Positions 17,069-25,898 are shown, counted from the stretch's first letter. The stretch: DNA of 64,000 nucleotides from PWQG01 sp050486205 (GCA_050486205.1 JBJHCW010000005.1:313972-377971); one strand, 5' to 3'. Notes: generated from the letters alone by a model not told the origin. Numbers and translations are program-made.

Positions 17069-18511
17069 GTGGCAAACACAATATACTGGCACGATTATGA
17101 AGCTTTTGGCGCCAATCCCCGGCGTGATCGAGCCTCCCAGTTTGCCGGTATCCGCACCAACGAGGCACTGGAAGAGCTTGGCGAGCCGCTGGTGATGTAC
17201 TGCCGTCCGGCGCCGGATATGTTACCCCACCCGGAGGCTTGTCTGATAACCGGCATCACGCCCCAGAAGGCGTTGGCCGAGGGAGTTTGCGAAGCCGCGT
17301 TTATCGCCGCCATACACGCGCAACTGGCAGTGCCCGGCACTTGCACGGCGGGTTACAACAGCATCCGGTTCGATGATGAACTGACTCGTCAGTTGTTGTA
17401 TCGGAATTTCCATGACCCGTATGAGCGCGAATGGAAGCATGGCAACTCGCGATGGGACATTATCGACATGATGCGCCTGTGCCACGCACTTCGCCCTGAG
17501 GGAATCAACTGGCCGCTGCGAGATGACGGGGCTGCCTCATTTCGTCTGGAGCAGCTGACCGAGGCCAACAGCATCATGCACGAAGGTGCACATGATGCGC
17601 TGTCCGATGTGCGGGCAACCATTGCACTGGCTGCCCTGGTCCGTCAGCAGCAACCCCGACTGTTCCAGTTTGCCTATGGCCTGCGTCGCAAGAAGACCGC
17701 GCTTGAGCAGCTGGATCTGGCGACACACAAACCGGTATTGCATGTATCGGCCATGTACCGGGGCAAGGCGGCGTTGGCGCCGGTTGTACCACTGTGTCGC
17801 CACCCACGTGATGCCAACGGAGTCATTGTCTGTGACCTGCGCAGCGACCCCTCTGACTGGTTACATCTGTCGGCTGATGCCATACGCGCCAGACTGTTTG
17901 CGCGTGAAGATGACTTGCCACCCGGGGAAAGTCGTATCCCCTTGACAGTGATCCATGTCAATCGTTGTCCGGTGCTTGCGCCAATGGCCACACTGGAGCC
18001 GGCGCGCGCCAGGGTTCTGGACGTGGATCTGGACGCCTGTCGAAGACATTGGCAGCTGCTGATGGACGCCGGGCATCTGATGGCAACCCTGGAGGATGTA
18101 TTTTCAGGAGGCATGAGTGCTGATCCGGATCCGGACCCGGATTTTGCGCTTTACTCGGGTGGCTTTTTCAGCGATCACGACAAACGGGAAATGGACCGGC
18201 TGCGCGCCACGGCCGTATCGGCGCTTGCCGAGACGCATTTCGATTTCCAGGATCCGCGCTTGCCGGAGATGCTGTTTCGATACCGTGCCCGCAACTATCC
18301 CGAGACGCTCAACACAAACGAGCATCAACGCTGGCAGGTGCATTGTGAGCAGCAGTTGCAGCGTGATGCCAACGAGCCAGGGGCTGGAATATCGGCCGGG
18401 GAGTTCCAGCTGATCATGCAGTCTCTGAAAATTGAACGCACCAGTGATCGGGACCGTCAGCTGCTTGCTGCACTTGAGGAATATGCGCGTCAACTGCTGC
18501 CGGCACGATGA
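17069..18511 (+). CDS. sbcB: exodeoxyribonuclease I
   Basis: A 480-residue 3'-5' single-strand DNA exonuclease acting in recombination and mismatch repair. DEDD-type residues are visible: D9 and E11 in WHDYEAFG, the Asp pair in YNSIRFDDE, and HDALSDVRATIAL. Length and sequence run parallel to E. coli SbcB (475 residues), including SRWDIIDMMRLCHALRPEG. The start is GTG at 17069, preceded by GGCGGAG six bases upstream; the ATG two bases before is out of frame. It is divergent from pyrB across a 95-base gap. Confidence 0.95.
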   Translation: MANTIYWHDYEAFGANPRRDRASQFAGIRTNEALEELGEPLVMYCRPAPDMLPHPEACLITGITPQKALAEGVCEAAFIAAIHAQLAVPGTCTAGYNSIRFDDELTRQLLYRNFHDPYEREWKHGNSRWDIIDMMRLCHALRPEGINWPLRDDGAASFRLEQLTEANSIMHEGAHDALSDVRATIALAALVRQQQPRLFQFAYGLRRKKTALEQLDLATHKPVLHVSAMYRGKAALAPVVPLCRHPRDANGVIVCDLRSDPSDWLHLSADAIRARLFAREDDLPPGESRIPLTVIHVNRCPVLAPMATLEPARARVLDVDLDACRRHWQLLMDAGHLMATLEDVFSGGMSADPDPDPDFALYSGGFFSDHDKREMDRLRATAVSALAETHFDFQDPRLPEMLFRYRARNYPETLNTNEHQRWQVHCEQQLQRDANEPGAGISAGEFQLIMQSLKIERTSDRDRQLLAALEEYARQLLPAR

Positions 18512-18587
18512 CGGCTCTGTTCCGGGTAGTCTCACATGGCCCGGGTTTGCCTGCATTGGACAAAGTGTCTAGAATTGCGCGTTCTTG

Positions 18588-19751
18588 ATGACGGATATGT
18601 CCATGGACAAGTTCAGGGAAATAAGACCCTATCACGATGATGAGATTCGTCCGGTACTGGATGAGTTGCTGCGCTCTGACGAATTCATTCGCAGTATCGC
18701 GGCCTTTTCCCTGAGCGGCGTCTATCGCACCCTGCCCTGGTTGGCAATGAAGCTGACGCGGGCAAAGTTGACCCGTCAGTTGGCTCGGGTCAACAACGTT
18801 GGCAGCATGCAGGATGTGATCGCCGGTTATATGGACAAGATGATCGAGCGTACCACCACCGGGCTCACTCACTCGGGTCTGGAGAATCTCACCAAGGGGC
18901 GGGCCTATCTTTTTGTCAGCAATCATCGTGACATTGCCATGGACCCGGCATTTGTCAATTACATGCTGTATCACGGTGGATTACCCACGGTCTACATTGC
19001 CATCGGCGACAATCTGCTCAAACGGCCATTCGTCAACGACCTGATGCGACTCAACAAGAGTTTTATCGTAAAGCGCTCACTGAAGGGGCGTGAATTGTTG
19101 CAGTCCTCAATGCTGCTTTCCGAGTACATGCATCACCTGATCGAGCAGGGCAACAATGTCTGGATCGCCCAGCGTGAAGGCCGAGCCAAGAATGGCATTG
19201 ACCGGACCGAAACTGCATTGCTGAAAATGCTGTCCATGGCAAAACGCAAGGAGGGGCTGGCGCAGGCACTGAAGTCATTGCATATTGTTCCGGTGGCGAT
19301 TTCCTACGAATTCGATCCCTGTGATGAACTGAAAGCTGATGAGTTGCAACAGAAGGCCACGTCGGGTACCTACGTCAAGGATGAACACAGCGACATCAAC
19401 AGCATTGTTACCGGTATGGTGGGTTTCAAGGGACATGTCCACGTGGGATTTGGCGCCGAACTGGATCCGGCATCGGACGATGCCGAGAGTATTGCCAGGC
19501 AGATCGACAGGCAGATAGTAGCCAACTACAAGCTGCAGGGCAGCAATTTTCTGGCTCTGGAAATGCTGCAGACTTTGCGCCCCGACCTGGTGCCGGCACT
19601 GGACCCTGTGCCGGCGCTGGCAATCAGCAACGAAAGTCGGGCGAAGTTTCAGCAGCGCCTGGATGCCGCTCCGGAAGCGGCGCGTCTCTGGATGCTCCAG
19701 ATGTATGCCAATCCGGTCATCACCCGTTACATGCCCATGCCGTCTACCTGA
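18588..19751 (+). CDS. PlsC-type 1-acylglycerol-3-phosphate acyltransferase family protein
   Basis: A 387-residue protein with a central acyltransferase domain. The catalytic HX4D motif reads NHRDIAMDP, and AQREGRAKNGIDRTE corresponds to the substrate-binding EGTR-like block. It is longer than standard PlsC (about 245 residues), with an N-terminal helical region and a C-terminal extension. The charged start MTDMSMDKFREIRPYHDDE suggests cytosolic or peripheral membrane placement. It probably acylates a glycerophosphate or similar lipid acceptor; the acceptor is unknown. The start ATG has no clear ribosome site; a TTG just upstream and ATGs at 18597 and 18603 are alternatives. Its end overlaps the convergent DUF349 gene by eight bases. 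Confidence 0.82.
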   Translation: MTDMSMDKFREIRPYHDDEIRPVLDELLRSDEFIRSIAAFSLSGVYRTLPWLAMKLTRAKLTRQLARVNNVGSMQDVIAGYMDKMIERTTTGLTHSGLENLTKGRAYLFVSNHRDIAMDPAFVNYMLYHGGLPTVYIAIGDNLLKRPFVNDLMRLNKSFIVKRSLKGRELLQSSMLLSEYMHHLIEQGNNVWIAQREGRAKNGIDRTETALLKMLSMAKRKEGLAQALKSLHIVPVAISYEFDPCDELKADELQQKATSGTYVKDEHSDINSIVTGMVGFKGHVHVGFGAELDPASDDAESIARQIDRQIVANYKLQGSNFLALEMLQTLRPDLVPALDPVPALAISNESRAKFQQRLDAAPEAARLWMLQMYANPVITRYMPMPST

Positions 19752-21441
19752 TCCGGTCAACCCGGGGCGCAAGTTGGCCTCGCACCGCCGGTGTCAACGG
19801 GCCGATACACAGGAAATTCACTTTCAGTCGATTGAGCAGTTCCGCTCGTTCGTTTACCGATAGTGTTCCCTGACCAAACTCCTGTTTGAGATGCTTCAGT
19901 TGTTGCTGCATTCGAAGCGCCCTGTCTTCGTCGGGGGAGGGCAGCCCAGCCTGGATTTCCATTTCGATACACAGCTCCCGCGCCAGCGTTTCATTGGCGC
20001 CTGTGGAGGATCGCAGGGCTTGTCGTTGCGGCGCATCAACAGCGCGCTCGAAGCGTTTCTGCAGCGCCTCCATGACGGTTTTGTCTCCCGGTTCCGGTAA
20101 TGTTGTCCAGGTGTCACACAAAGCCTGTTCATCAATATCTGCACTGGCGTCACCAAGAATGGTGTCCTCAATCTCCTGACAGAAGTCAGCGCGTGCCCGT
20201 GTGCTTTCCAGCAGCGCCTGTTGCTTCGAGTCGATTCGCGCAGCCGGACCACGCTTGCCGGCGGTGCTGCCTTTCTGTGGTTTGTCTTTTGATGACCTGC
20301 TCTGCCGTCCCGGCAGCGGTTTTTCGCTGTTGCGCCTGGCAAAAAGTGCATCACAGGCTTTGCGGAACTGCTCCCAGTACCGCCGTTCGTCCTTGAAGGG
20401 TGCCGGACCGATCTTTTTCCACTCCTGTTGCATGGCTTTGGCCCGGTTGATTGCGTTCTGCAGATCTTCCTGGTTCACCAGTTGTTCAGCTTCGTGGATC
20501 AATGCCTGTTTCTGCCGGGCACTTTCCAGCAGGTTGGCCTTTCGTTTGTTGCGCAGCGCATTGAGCACTTCGTTGAAACGCGCCTGCAATTGCTTGATGC
20601 GATTCTGTGCTACTGGCGCGAACTTCTTCCACTGCGTTCTCGCCTGGGATTCCAGCTTGTTGATCTCGGCGACATTGATGTTGTTGTCGTCAATGCTGCT
20701 CAGGTAGGCTTCCAGTTGTTCGCAGATACGTGTGCGCTCAATGTGATTGTTGCGCATCAGTTCCTTGCGCTCACGGAAATAGACCTTGCAGGGTTCAAAT
20801 GCCTTGCGGGCGGCATCACTGAACTCTGCCCACAACCTGTCGTTGTCCTCGGCATGGCCGAGTGTTCGCCATTCTTCCTGCAGTGCTTTGATCTGCCGTG
20901 ATTTTTTGGGTGGTGGCAAATCTGCGTCCACCAGTGCCTGCATGCTGCTGACAAGTGATGTCTTCTTTTCTGTGTCGGCAAAACGCTTCCAGTCCAGCAT
21001 TTCCGTCAGTTTGGCCTTCAGCGGCGCCAGATCGGTTTCCAGTGTTTGACGGATGTCGCCGGACAGGCGTGCCAGTGCATTGTGGCTGCGATCGCTCAGA
21101 CTTTGGGCTTCGCTCAACGAGCCGTTTTCCAGCGCCACGGCCAATTTGGCAGTACGCTCCCGGATCTTTTCCACAATCGCCTGCTCCTGCGCCGGATCCA
21201 GCACCTCGGGCGGCGCGGCTTCGGCCGCAGTGGCTTCCTTGCCTGGTTCGGCTGCCGGTTCAGGCAGCGTGTCGGGACTGGCCGTGTCTGCATGCAGTTC
21301 TTCGGCCGGCTGTTCCGGCTTTTCGGCCGAGAGTGTGGTCGGCACCTCCGATTCAGTCTTGCCCGTGTTGTCGGCGGGCGAGAGGGAGGATTCCTTGACG
21401 GCGTTGTCGTCAGTGCCGGGCTGCTTGTCCGATGCGCTCAT
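19744..21441 (-). CDS. DUF349-repeat coiled-coil protein of unknown function
   Basis: A 565-residue acidic protein. Residues 1-90 are low-complexity and rich in Glu, Ala, Pro and Thr. The rest is alpha-helical with repeated DUF349-like units marked by Trp and Lys patterns: LQEEWRTLGHAEDNDRLWAE, ARTQWKKFAPVAQNRI, MQQEWKKIGPAPFKDE and a final block ending QLAPRVDRIR. The family is widespread in gammaproteobacteria without a settled role. It is divergent from dinG, and its 5' end lies within 110 bases of that start, so the promoters may share sequence. No enzyme motif or membrane segment is visible. Confidence 0.8.
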   Translation of the reverse strand: MSASDKQPGTDDNAVKESSLSPADNTGKTESEVPTTLSAEKPEQPAEELHADTASPDTLPEPAAEPGKEATAAEAAPPEVLDPAQEQAIVEKIRERTAKLAVALENGSLSEAQSLSDRSHNALARLSGDIRQTLETDLAPLKAKLTEMLDWKRFADTEKKTSLVSSMQALVDADLPPPKKSRQIKALQEEWRTLGHAEDNDRLWAEFSDAARKAFEPCKVYFRERKELMRNNHIERTRICEQLEAYLSSIDDNNINVAEINKLESQARTQWKKFAPVAQNRIKQLQARFNEVLNALRNKRKANLLESARQKQALIHEAEQLVNQEDLQNAINRAKAMQQEWKKIGPAPFKDERRYWEQFRKACDALFARRNSEKPLPGRQSRSSKDKPQKGSTAGKRGPAARIDSKQQALLESTRARADFCQEIEDTILGDASADIDEQALCDTWTTLPEPGDKTVMEALQKRFERAVDAPQRQALRSSTGANETLARELCIEMEIQAGLPSPDEDRALRMQQQLKHLKQEFGQGTLSVNERAELLNRLKVNFLCIGPLTPAVRGQLAPRVDRIR

Positions 21442-21481
21442 ACTGCTGGGGTCTCTTTGTCATTGAGGGTGACGCCGGCTG

Positions 21482-21506
21482 TATAATACCAGACAGGTGC
21501 TATAAT
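21482..21506 (+). promoter_or_regulatory. two TATAAT boxes upstream of dinG
   Basis: TATAAT occurs at 21482-21487 and at 21501-21506. The second is preceded by TGC, giving an extended -10 element. For the first, TTGTCA at 21457-21462 is a possible -35 with a long 19-base spacer. The start of dinG is at 21547, leaving a 35-50 base leader. Confidence 0.6.
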
Positions 21507-21546
21507 CGCAGCAGAGCCTTTGTCTTCCCCTTGCTGGTCCAACCGC

Positions 21547-23742
21547 ATGCTGCCAGAGCACGTCAAGCAGAGTATCCAGAGTACCTATCGGCAACTACTG
21601 GAGCGTCAGTCGCTGCGCCCGCGCGCGGGACAGCGACAGATGATTGCGGATATTGCCAACTGTCTGTCAGTCATTGTGCCGGCGTCTGCGACCGATCCTG
21701 CCGGTGCATCAGTTGATGAGGCTTGCAAGGAACCGGTGCGGGCACCCGCCGCGCCACCGGTGTGTGTGGTGGAAGCCGGCACCGGCACCGGCAAGACCCT
21801 GGCCTATCTGCTTGGCGTTCTGCCACTGGCCCGGCACCTGGGCCGCAAGGTGGTGGTTTCCACGGCCACCGTGGCCTTGCAGGAGCAGATCGTCTACAAG
21901 GATATTCCGGACCTGATTGCCAACAGTGATCTCGACATTCGTTTTACGTTGGCCAAGGGGCGAGGTCGTTACGTCTGTCTGTCCCAGCTTGATCTGTTGC
22001 TGCAGGACAACGCCAGTCTCGCGGCAATGGAGGAGCTGTTCGGCGAGGTGATGGAGCGTGCATCGGGTGATCACGATCGGGCCCTTTACCAGCGCATGCT
22101 CGAGCGCATCAGTGCCGGTGAGTGGCAAGGGGATCGCGACGACTGGGACGGCATCATCACTGACCGGGACTGGGCACCGGCAACGGTGGAGGCGGGGCAG
22201 TGCGCGGGACAGAAGTGCAGCAATTTCAGTCGCTGCTGTTTTTACAAGGCGCGGGAGGACGTGCAGAAAGCGGAATGTATTGTTGCCAATCACGATCTGG
22301 TTCTGGTGGACCTGGCGCTTGGCGGTGGTGCCATACTACCCGCTCCCGAGGACACCATCTACATCTTTGACGAGGCTCATCACCTGCCGGCCAAGGCCAA
22401 TCAGCACTTTGCATCCGTGACACGCTTGCGCGGCACGGTACAGTGGCTGGAGACGGTGCAACGTTCAATCTCTCGATTCATCAGCGAACGTGTGCTGGAT
22501 GGCGGCGGCAATGCTGCTGTGCTCCAGGCATTGGTTGAGGAAGTGCCCGACACCATCGAGCAGCTTTCCGGCGCGATCCCCGCTTTTGAACAACTGGCAG
22601 AATCCCTGACCCCGGACGGACGCGAGGACGAAGCGCGACATACTTTCCCGCTTGGTATTGTGGATCCTGAGCGACGGGCGCTGGCTGTCGATCTTGCTGT
22701 CTGCTTCGGCAGGCTTGAGCAACGACTGGGCGATCTGGCCACTGCGCTGCGCAGTGCCATGGAAGAGGCTGACAGCCTGCCTGCACGCCAACTCGCCGAG
22801 CGTTGGTTCCCGCCGATCGGTGGTATGCACAACCGGGCAGATGCCACGCAGCGGCTGTGGTTGAACTTTGCACGCGAAGACGCGCCGGGCCACGCACCTT
22901 GGGCACGCTGGATGAGCATCGTTGAACAGGGCGGTAATCTGGATATGCAACTGGCCTGCAGCCCTGTGCTGGCTGCCGACACCCTGCAGGAAAAACTGTG
23001 GCAGAGCTGTGCCGGTGCAGTACTGACATCTGCAACCCTGTCGGCGTTGGGAACCTTTGATGTGTTGGCCATGCGAGCAGGATTGCCCGGACATACTGTC
23101 TATCACTGCATAGCCAGCCCCTTCAATCATGCCGAGGCGGCAAGGTTCATTGTGCCGCGACTGGGGGTGGATCCCGGTGACAATGCGGCGCATACCCGGG
23201 CGATTGTTGACTTGCTGCCCAGGGTCCTCAATCGCAACGAGGCTTCCTTGATGCTGTTCAGTTCCCGACGACAGATGCTGGATGTACTTGATGGCCTTGA
23301 TCGGCAGTGGCGAGAAATCATTCTGTGTCAGGACGACTACCAGAAGGCTCAGCTGCTGGCGTTTCACCGGGAGCGAATAGACCGTGGTGAACCCAGTGTG
23401 ATTTTTGGTCTGGCCAGTTTTGCCGAGGGTGTTGATCTGCCAGGCAAATACTGTGAACACGTATTGATTGCCAAGTTGCCTTTTTCCGTGCCGAACGATC
23501 CCATAGAAGGCACATTGGCGGAGTGGCTGGAGGCACAGGGGCGCAATGCCTTCATGACCCTGTCTGTGCCTGAAGCGGCGCTGCGTCTTGTCCAGGCCAG
23601 CGGACGGCTGTTACGCAGCGAGTCGGACAGGGGGCGGATAACACTGTTTGACGAGCGAATAGTCAGCCGTCGTTATGGTCGTGCCATACTGGACTCACTG
23701 CCACCTTTCTCACGGGAAATTTTTCCGGAAAGTCTGTCGTGA
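21547..23742 (+). CDS. dinG: ATP-dependent DNA helicase DinG
   Basis: A 731-residue XPD-like superfamily 2 helicase, 5'-3' polarity in the family. Walker A is VEAGTGTGKTLAYLLG and the DEAH box is IFDEAHHLP. Between them four cysteines in ECxxCxxxxxCC-like spacing (GQCAGQKCSNFSRCCFYKA) should bind a [4Fe-4S] cluster. C-terminal helicase motifs include FGLASFAEGVDLPG and QASGRLLRSESDRG. The ATG at 21547 is preferred over an in-frame TTG at 21520. DinG unwinds R-loops and D-loops and supports replication through transcribed regions. The E. coli gene is SOS-induced; a well-spaced LexA box is not seen here. Confidence 0.94.
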   Translation: MLPEHVKQSIQSTYRQLLERQSLRPRAGQRQMIADIANCLSVIVPASATDPAGASVDEACKEPVRAPAAPPVCVVEAGTGTGKTLAYLLGVLPLARHLGRKVVVSTATVALQEQIVYKDIPDLIANSDLDIRFTLAKGRGRYVCLSQLDLLLQDNASLAAMEELFGEVMERASGDHDRALYQRMLERISAGEWQGDRDDWDGIITDRDWAPATVEAGQCAGQKCSNFSRCCFYKAREDVQKAECIVANHDLVLVDLALGGGAILPAPEDTIYIFDEAHHLPAKANQHFASVTRLRGTVQWLETVQRSISRFISERVLDGGGNAAVLQALVEEVPDTIEQLSGAIPAFEQLAESLTPDGREDEARHTFPLGIVDPERRALAVDLAVCFGRLEQRLGDLATALRSAMEEADSLPARQLAERWFPPIGGMHNRADATQRLWLNFAREDAPGHAPWARWMSIVEQGGNLDMQLACSPVLAADTLQEKLWQSCAGAVLTSATLSALGTFDVLAMRAGLPGHTVYHCIASPFNHAEAARFIVPRLGVDPGDNAAHTRAIVDLLPRVLNRNEASLMLFSSRRQMLDVLDGLDRQWREIILCQDDYQKAQLLAFHRERIDRGEPSVIFGLASFAEGVDLPGKYCEHVLIAKLPFSVPNDPIEGTLAEWLEAQGRNAFMTLSVPEAALRLVQASGRLLRSESDRGRITLFDERIVSRRYGRAILDSLPPFSREIFPESLS

Positions 23743-23821
23743 GTGAAGGCTTGTGTGCGGTTTCTTTCCTGCTAGTGAAATCTGACCCCGATTCCCGGGC
23801 CCGAATCAGTGGTGGTGACGA

Positions 23822-24052
23822 TTATCGTCCCCGGGGCTTGCCGCCCCGACGGGTGTAGGGCGCCTTGTTCTTCCGGTCTATGTAATAACCGACGGCGGCG
23901 CCGAGTAATACGCCGATTCCGGTGACCAGCCAAACGTTATTCATCAGCGCGCCCAGGCCTATGCCGAGAAAAAAGCCAACAGTGGTGCTCATTGGCAGCA
24001 GTTCGCTGTATTTCAGCTTTGTTCGTTTGACTGGGCGTTTTTTCCTGGCCAC
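23822..24052 (-). CDS. small basic membrane protein, unrecognised
   Basis: A 76-residue protein starting at GTG 24052, supported by a strong ribosome site (GGAGGA, eight bases upstream). The first 15 residues are very basic (MARKKRPVKRTKLKYS). Two hydrophobic glycine-rich segments follow at about 22-38 and 42-57 (VGFFLGIGLGALM, VTGIGVLLGAAVGYYI), and the tail is basic again (RKNKAPYTRRGGKPRGR). This predicts a hairpin in the inner membrane with both ends in the cytoplasm. The gene is 33 bases downstream of the cyclophilin gene on the same strand, so it may belong to that operon. No function is recognised. Confidence 0.72.
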   Translation of the reverse strand: MARKKRPVKRTKLKYSELLPMSTTVGFFLGIGLGALMNNVWLVTGIGVLLGAAVGYYIDRKNKAPYTRRGGKPRGR

Positions 24053-24085
24053 CTTGGTGTCCTCCGGTGCTGTTTGCCATATACG

Positions 24086-24946
24086 TCAGGGTAATGGGCT
24101 GTTGTCGCGGATCTGCCGTATCTGGCGAATCATTGTGTTGCCAGCGCCGGCCTGGTGAATACGCTGGAGCGTGTCCTGCCCGGCAACCACTTGTCCGATG
24201 ACAGTATTCTTGCCCATCAGCCAGGGTGCATCAAGCAGGGGGATGAAAAATTCGGTGCTATTGCCTTCCGGTCCGTGAGGCACCATGACCAGGCTGCCGG
24301 CCAGTGGCATGCGTGAGGAGTACGTGGTGTCGTATCGGTAACCCTTGAGCTCCAGAAACTGTTGCAGGGTGAGTTGTTGCAGCCGTTGCATGACTTCGTT
24401 CTGGCGTGAACGAAGTGCGGATTCATCGTGGATGCCCATCTGTTGGTACAGCGGTGTCAGCACACGTTGCTGAAAGTCCTGATGATCCTGGAGGTTGAGC
24501 CAGTCATGTGGCCTGCCGCGATTGTCGATGACTCGCTGATCGCCCAGTCCAAGTCGTTGTGCGTTGATTTCGTGTGGAACAACAGGCAGCCGCTGCCTCA
24601 GCTCGTCATCATTGCGCCGACCGGCCTGAATGAAATGGTTGGTGACAATGCGGTGAAAGTGTGTGCCGTCGTAGTAAGGCGACACATCCTCGTTGGCAGA
24701 AGTCTGTATGAGTTCCAGAAAACGCTCAACATTTCGCGGCGCCGCGCGCGGAAACAGTTCCACAAACAGGTCGCCCCGGTCTGTGCTGATCTGGACAAGC
24801 GGGTTGCCCTGGTTTTCCATGTTCTGCCGGGCAGCATCCGGGGTACCCCAGGCGGCATGGATTGACATCAGTGCGGTTGCAAACAGCACCATCAGCTGCC
24901 TGGCTGCGATTGGAAGGGCATTCGTCGAAGTCTGTCTGTGTTTCAC
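24086..24946 (-). CDS. exported cyclophilin-type peptidyl-prolyl isomerase with large insertion
   Basis: A 286-residue protein from GTG 24946, eight bases after a GGAGA ribosome site and overlapping nothing. Residues 1-34 form a signal peptide (LMVLFATALMSIHAAWG). The cyclophilin fold begins at about 48 with VQISTDRGDLFVELFPRAAP and has the catalytic arginine in FHRI (R99) and FIQAG. It then breaks off at PHEI (about 127) and resumes at GSLVMVPHGP (about 217), with STEFFIPLLD and KNTVIGQVVAGQDTL. The roughly 85-residue insertion is helical and Gln-rich. It probably catalyses proline isomerisation of periplasmic proteins. The gene follows the MobA-like gene by 16 bases. Confidence 0.85.
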   Translation of the reverse strand: MKHRQTSTNALPIAARQLMVLFATALMSIHAAWGTPDAARQNMENQGNPLVQISTDRGDLFVELFPRAAPRNVERFLELIQTSANEDVSPYYDGTHFHRIVTNHFIQAGRRNDDELRQRLPVVPHEINAQRLGLGDQRVIDNRGRPHDWLNLQDHQDFQQRVLTPLYQQMGIHDESALRSRQNEVMQRLQQLTLQQFLELKGYRYDTTYSSRMPLAGSLVMVPHGPEGNSTEFFIPLLDAPWLMGKNTVIGQVVAGQDTLQRIHQAGAGNTMIRQIRQIRDNSPLP

Positions 24947-24962
24947 CGCAGGGATTCTCCTG

Positions 24963-25565
24963 TTATGAGAAGCGGGCTGTTTCACTGTTTCGGTCAAGAT
25001 CCCCGCGGGTGTCAATGTCCCGAAAAATACCGGGGTCCTGCACTGGCACTTCAATCACAATCCCGCGGTACTGCCGTATGACATCTCGTGCACCCGTGTC
25101 CCCATGGCAACGTTCGAGCTCTGGAAAAAGTGAACTGCCGAATGCTACCGGATTGCCACGTTGCCCATTGAATACCGGTACAACGATGTGATCCCGGGTC
25201 GCGGACTGTTTCAGAGTGCGCAGGGTGTCAGCTTGAAGATAGGGCATGTCGGCCAGACACACAAGAACCGCATCGCAGTCCGTCAGGCTGGTGATGCCAG
25301 CGGCAAGGGAGTGCCCCATGCCGTGTTCGGCCTCCTCGCACAACACCACACTCAAATGACTCAGCTCGTCGGGTGTCAGTGCTTTCAGCATATCCTGGTC
25401 CAGCAGGGCCTGACGCGTGACAACAACAATGAGCTCGAAGTGAGGTAACAGTGTGCGTACGGAACCGCTGAAAACCGTGTTGTGCTGATCCAGTGGCGCC
25501 GTCAACTTTATGCCTTCAAAGCGGCGACTGAATCCGGCTGCAAGCAACAGGGCAACAGTGCGCAT
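24963..25565 (-). CDS. MobA/MocA-like nucleotidyltransferase
   Basis: A 200-residue NTP-transferase. The nucleotide loop reads LLLAAGFSRRFEGIKL, close to the LAAGxSxRMGxxK pattern. CLADMPYLQADTL holds the metal-binding Asp, and NGQRGNPVAFGSSLFPEL is the molybdopterin-binding region seen in MocA-type enzymes. It may attach CMP to molybdenum cofactor for xanthine-dehydrogenase-type enzymes, which would fit with xdhC at 8.5 kb; a sugar-nucleotide role cannot be excluded. The gene lies in a minus-strand run: a small acidic protein gene upstream (8 bases) and the cyclophilin gene downstream (16 bases). Confidence 0.82.
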   Translation of the reverse strand: MRTVALLLAAGFSRRFEGIKLTAPLDQHNTVFSGSVRTLLPHFELIVVVTRQALLDQDMLKALTPDELSHLSVVLCEEAEHGMGHSLAAGITSLTDCDAVLVCLADMPYLQADTLRTLKQSATRDHIVVPVFNGQRGNPVAFGSSLFPELERCHGDTGARDVIRQYRGIVIEVPVQDPGIFRDIDTRGDLDRNSETARFS

Positions 25566-25573
25566 GGGAAGGC

Positions 25574-25735
25574 TCAGTGAAGAATGTGCTGATCGGCAGT
25601 CACTGGCAGGATATCCATTTCGTCTTCGTCTTCAAATTCGTCGAACAACGAAATTTCAATGATGAATTCATCCTTGTCGTACTGGGTCTGATTGTCAGAG
25701 AGTCTGGTCATTTGCGCAGATGATTTTGCTGTCAT
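25574..25735 (-). CDS. small acidic protein, hypothetical
   Basis: A 53-residue reading frame from ATG 25735, with 14 Asp/Glu against 3 Lys/Arg and a cluster FDEFEDEDEMD in the middle. It has no cysteine, signal or membrane segment. It ends eight bases before the MobA-like gene on the same strand, the spacing of an operon, and it begins downstream of the nrdB terminator. The ribosome site is weak (GAAGAGA about nine bases upstream). No family is recognised; coding status rests on position and composition. Confidence 0.5.
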   Translation of the reverse strand: MTAKSSAQMTRLSDNQTQYDKDEFIIEISLFDEFEDEDEMDILPVTADQHILH

Positions 25736-25858
25736 GAAGGCGTCTCTTCAGGGCGGAAGGATAGGGTTGTATGGTATCGCAATGGCGGCAGTTCGGGCAA
25801 TCGCAAGCGGCGTTTTTGCAGAGAAATGTCCTGCACAGCATGCCTGGTGATTCAGATG

Positions 25859-25898
25859 TAAAAAAAGCCGGCTTTTGATGGAGACACAAAAGCCGGCT
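25859..25898 (-). terminator. Rho-independent terminator of nrdAB
   Basis: Read on the minus strand, a 12-base perfect stem (AGCCGGCTTTTG / CAAAAGCCGGCT) with a 9-base loop is followed by seven T. It lies 35 bases after the nrdB stop. Confidence 0.9.

Noticed and set aside
17083..17098. TGGCAC followed by N5 near the start of sbcB, as a sigma-54 promoter
   Set aside because: The -12 half reads TGAAG and the site lies inside the coding sequence.
21479..21496. LexA-like sequence upstream of dinG (CTGT ... ACAG)
   Set aside because: The arms are separated by 10 bases; the LexA box needs 8. It also coincides with a plausible -10 box.
25695..25889. 64-codon reading frame on the minus strand near the nrdB terminator
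   Set aside because: Its start falls inside the terminator hairpin, it overlaps the small acidic protein gene on the same strand, and the composition is not protein-like.
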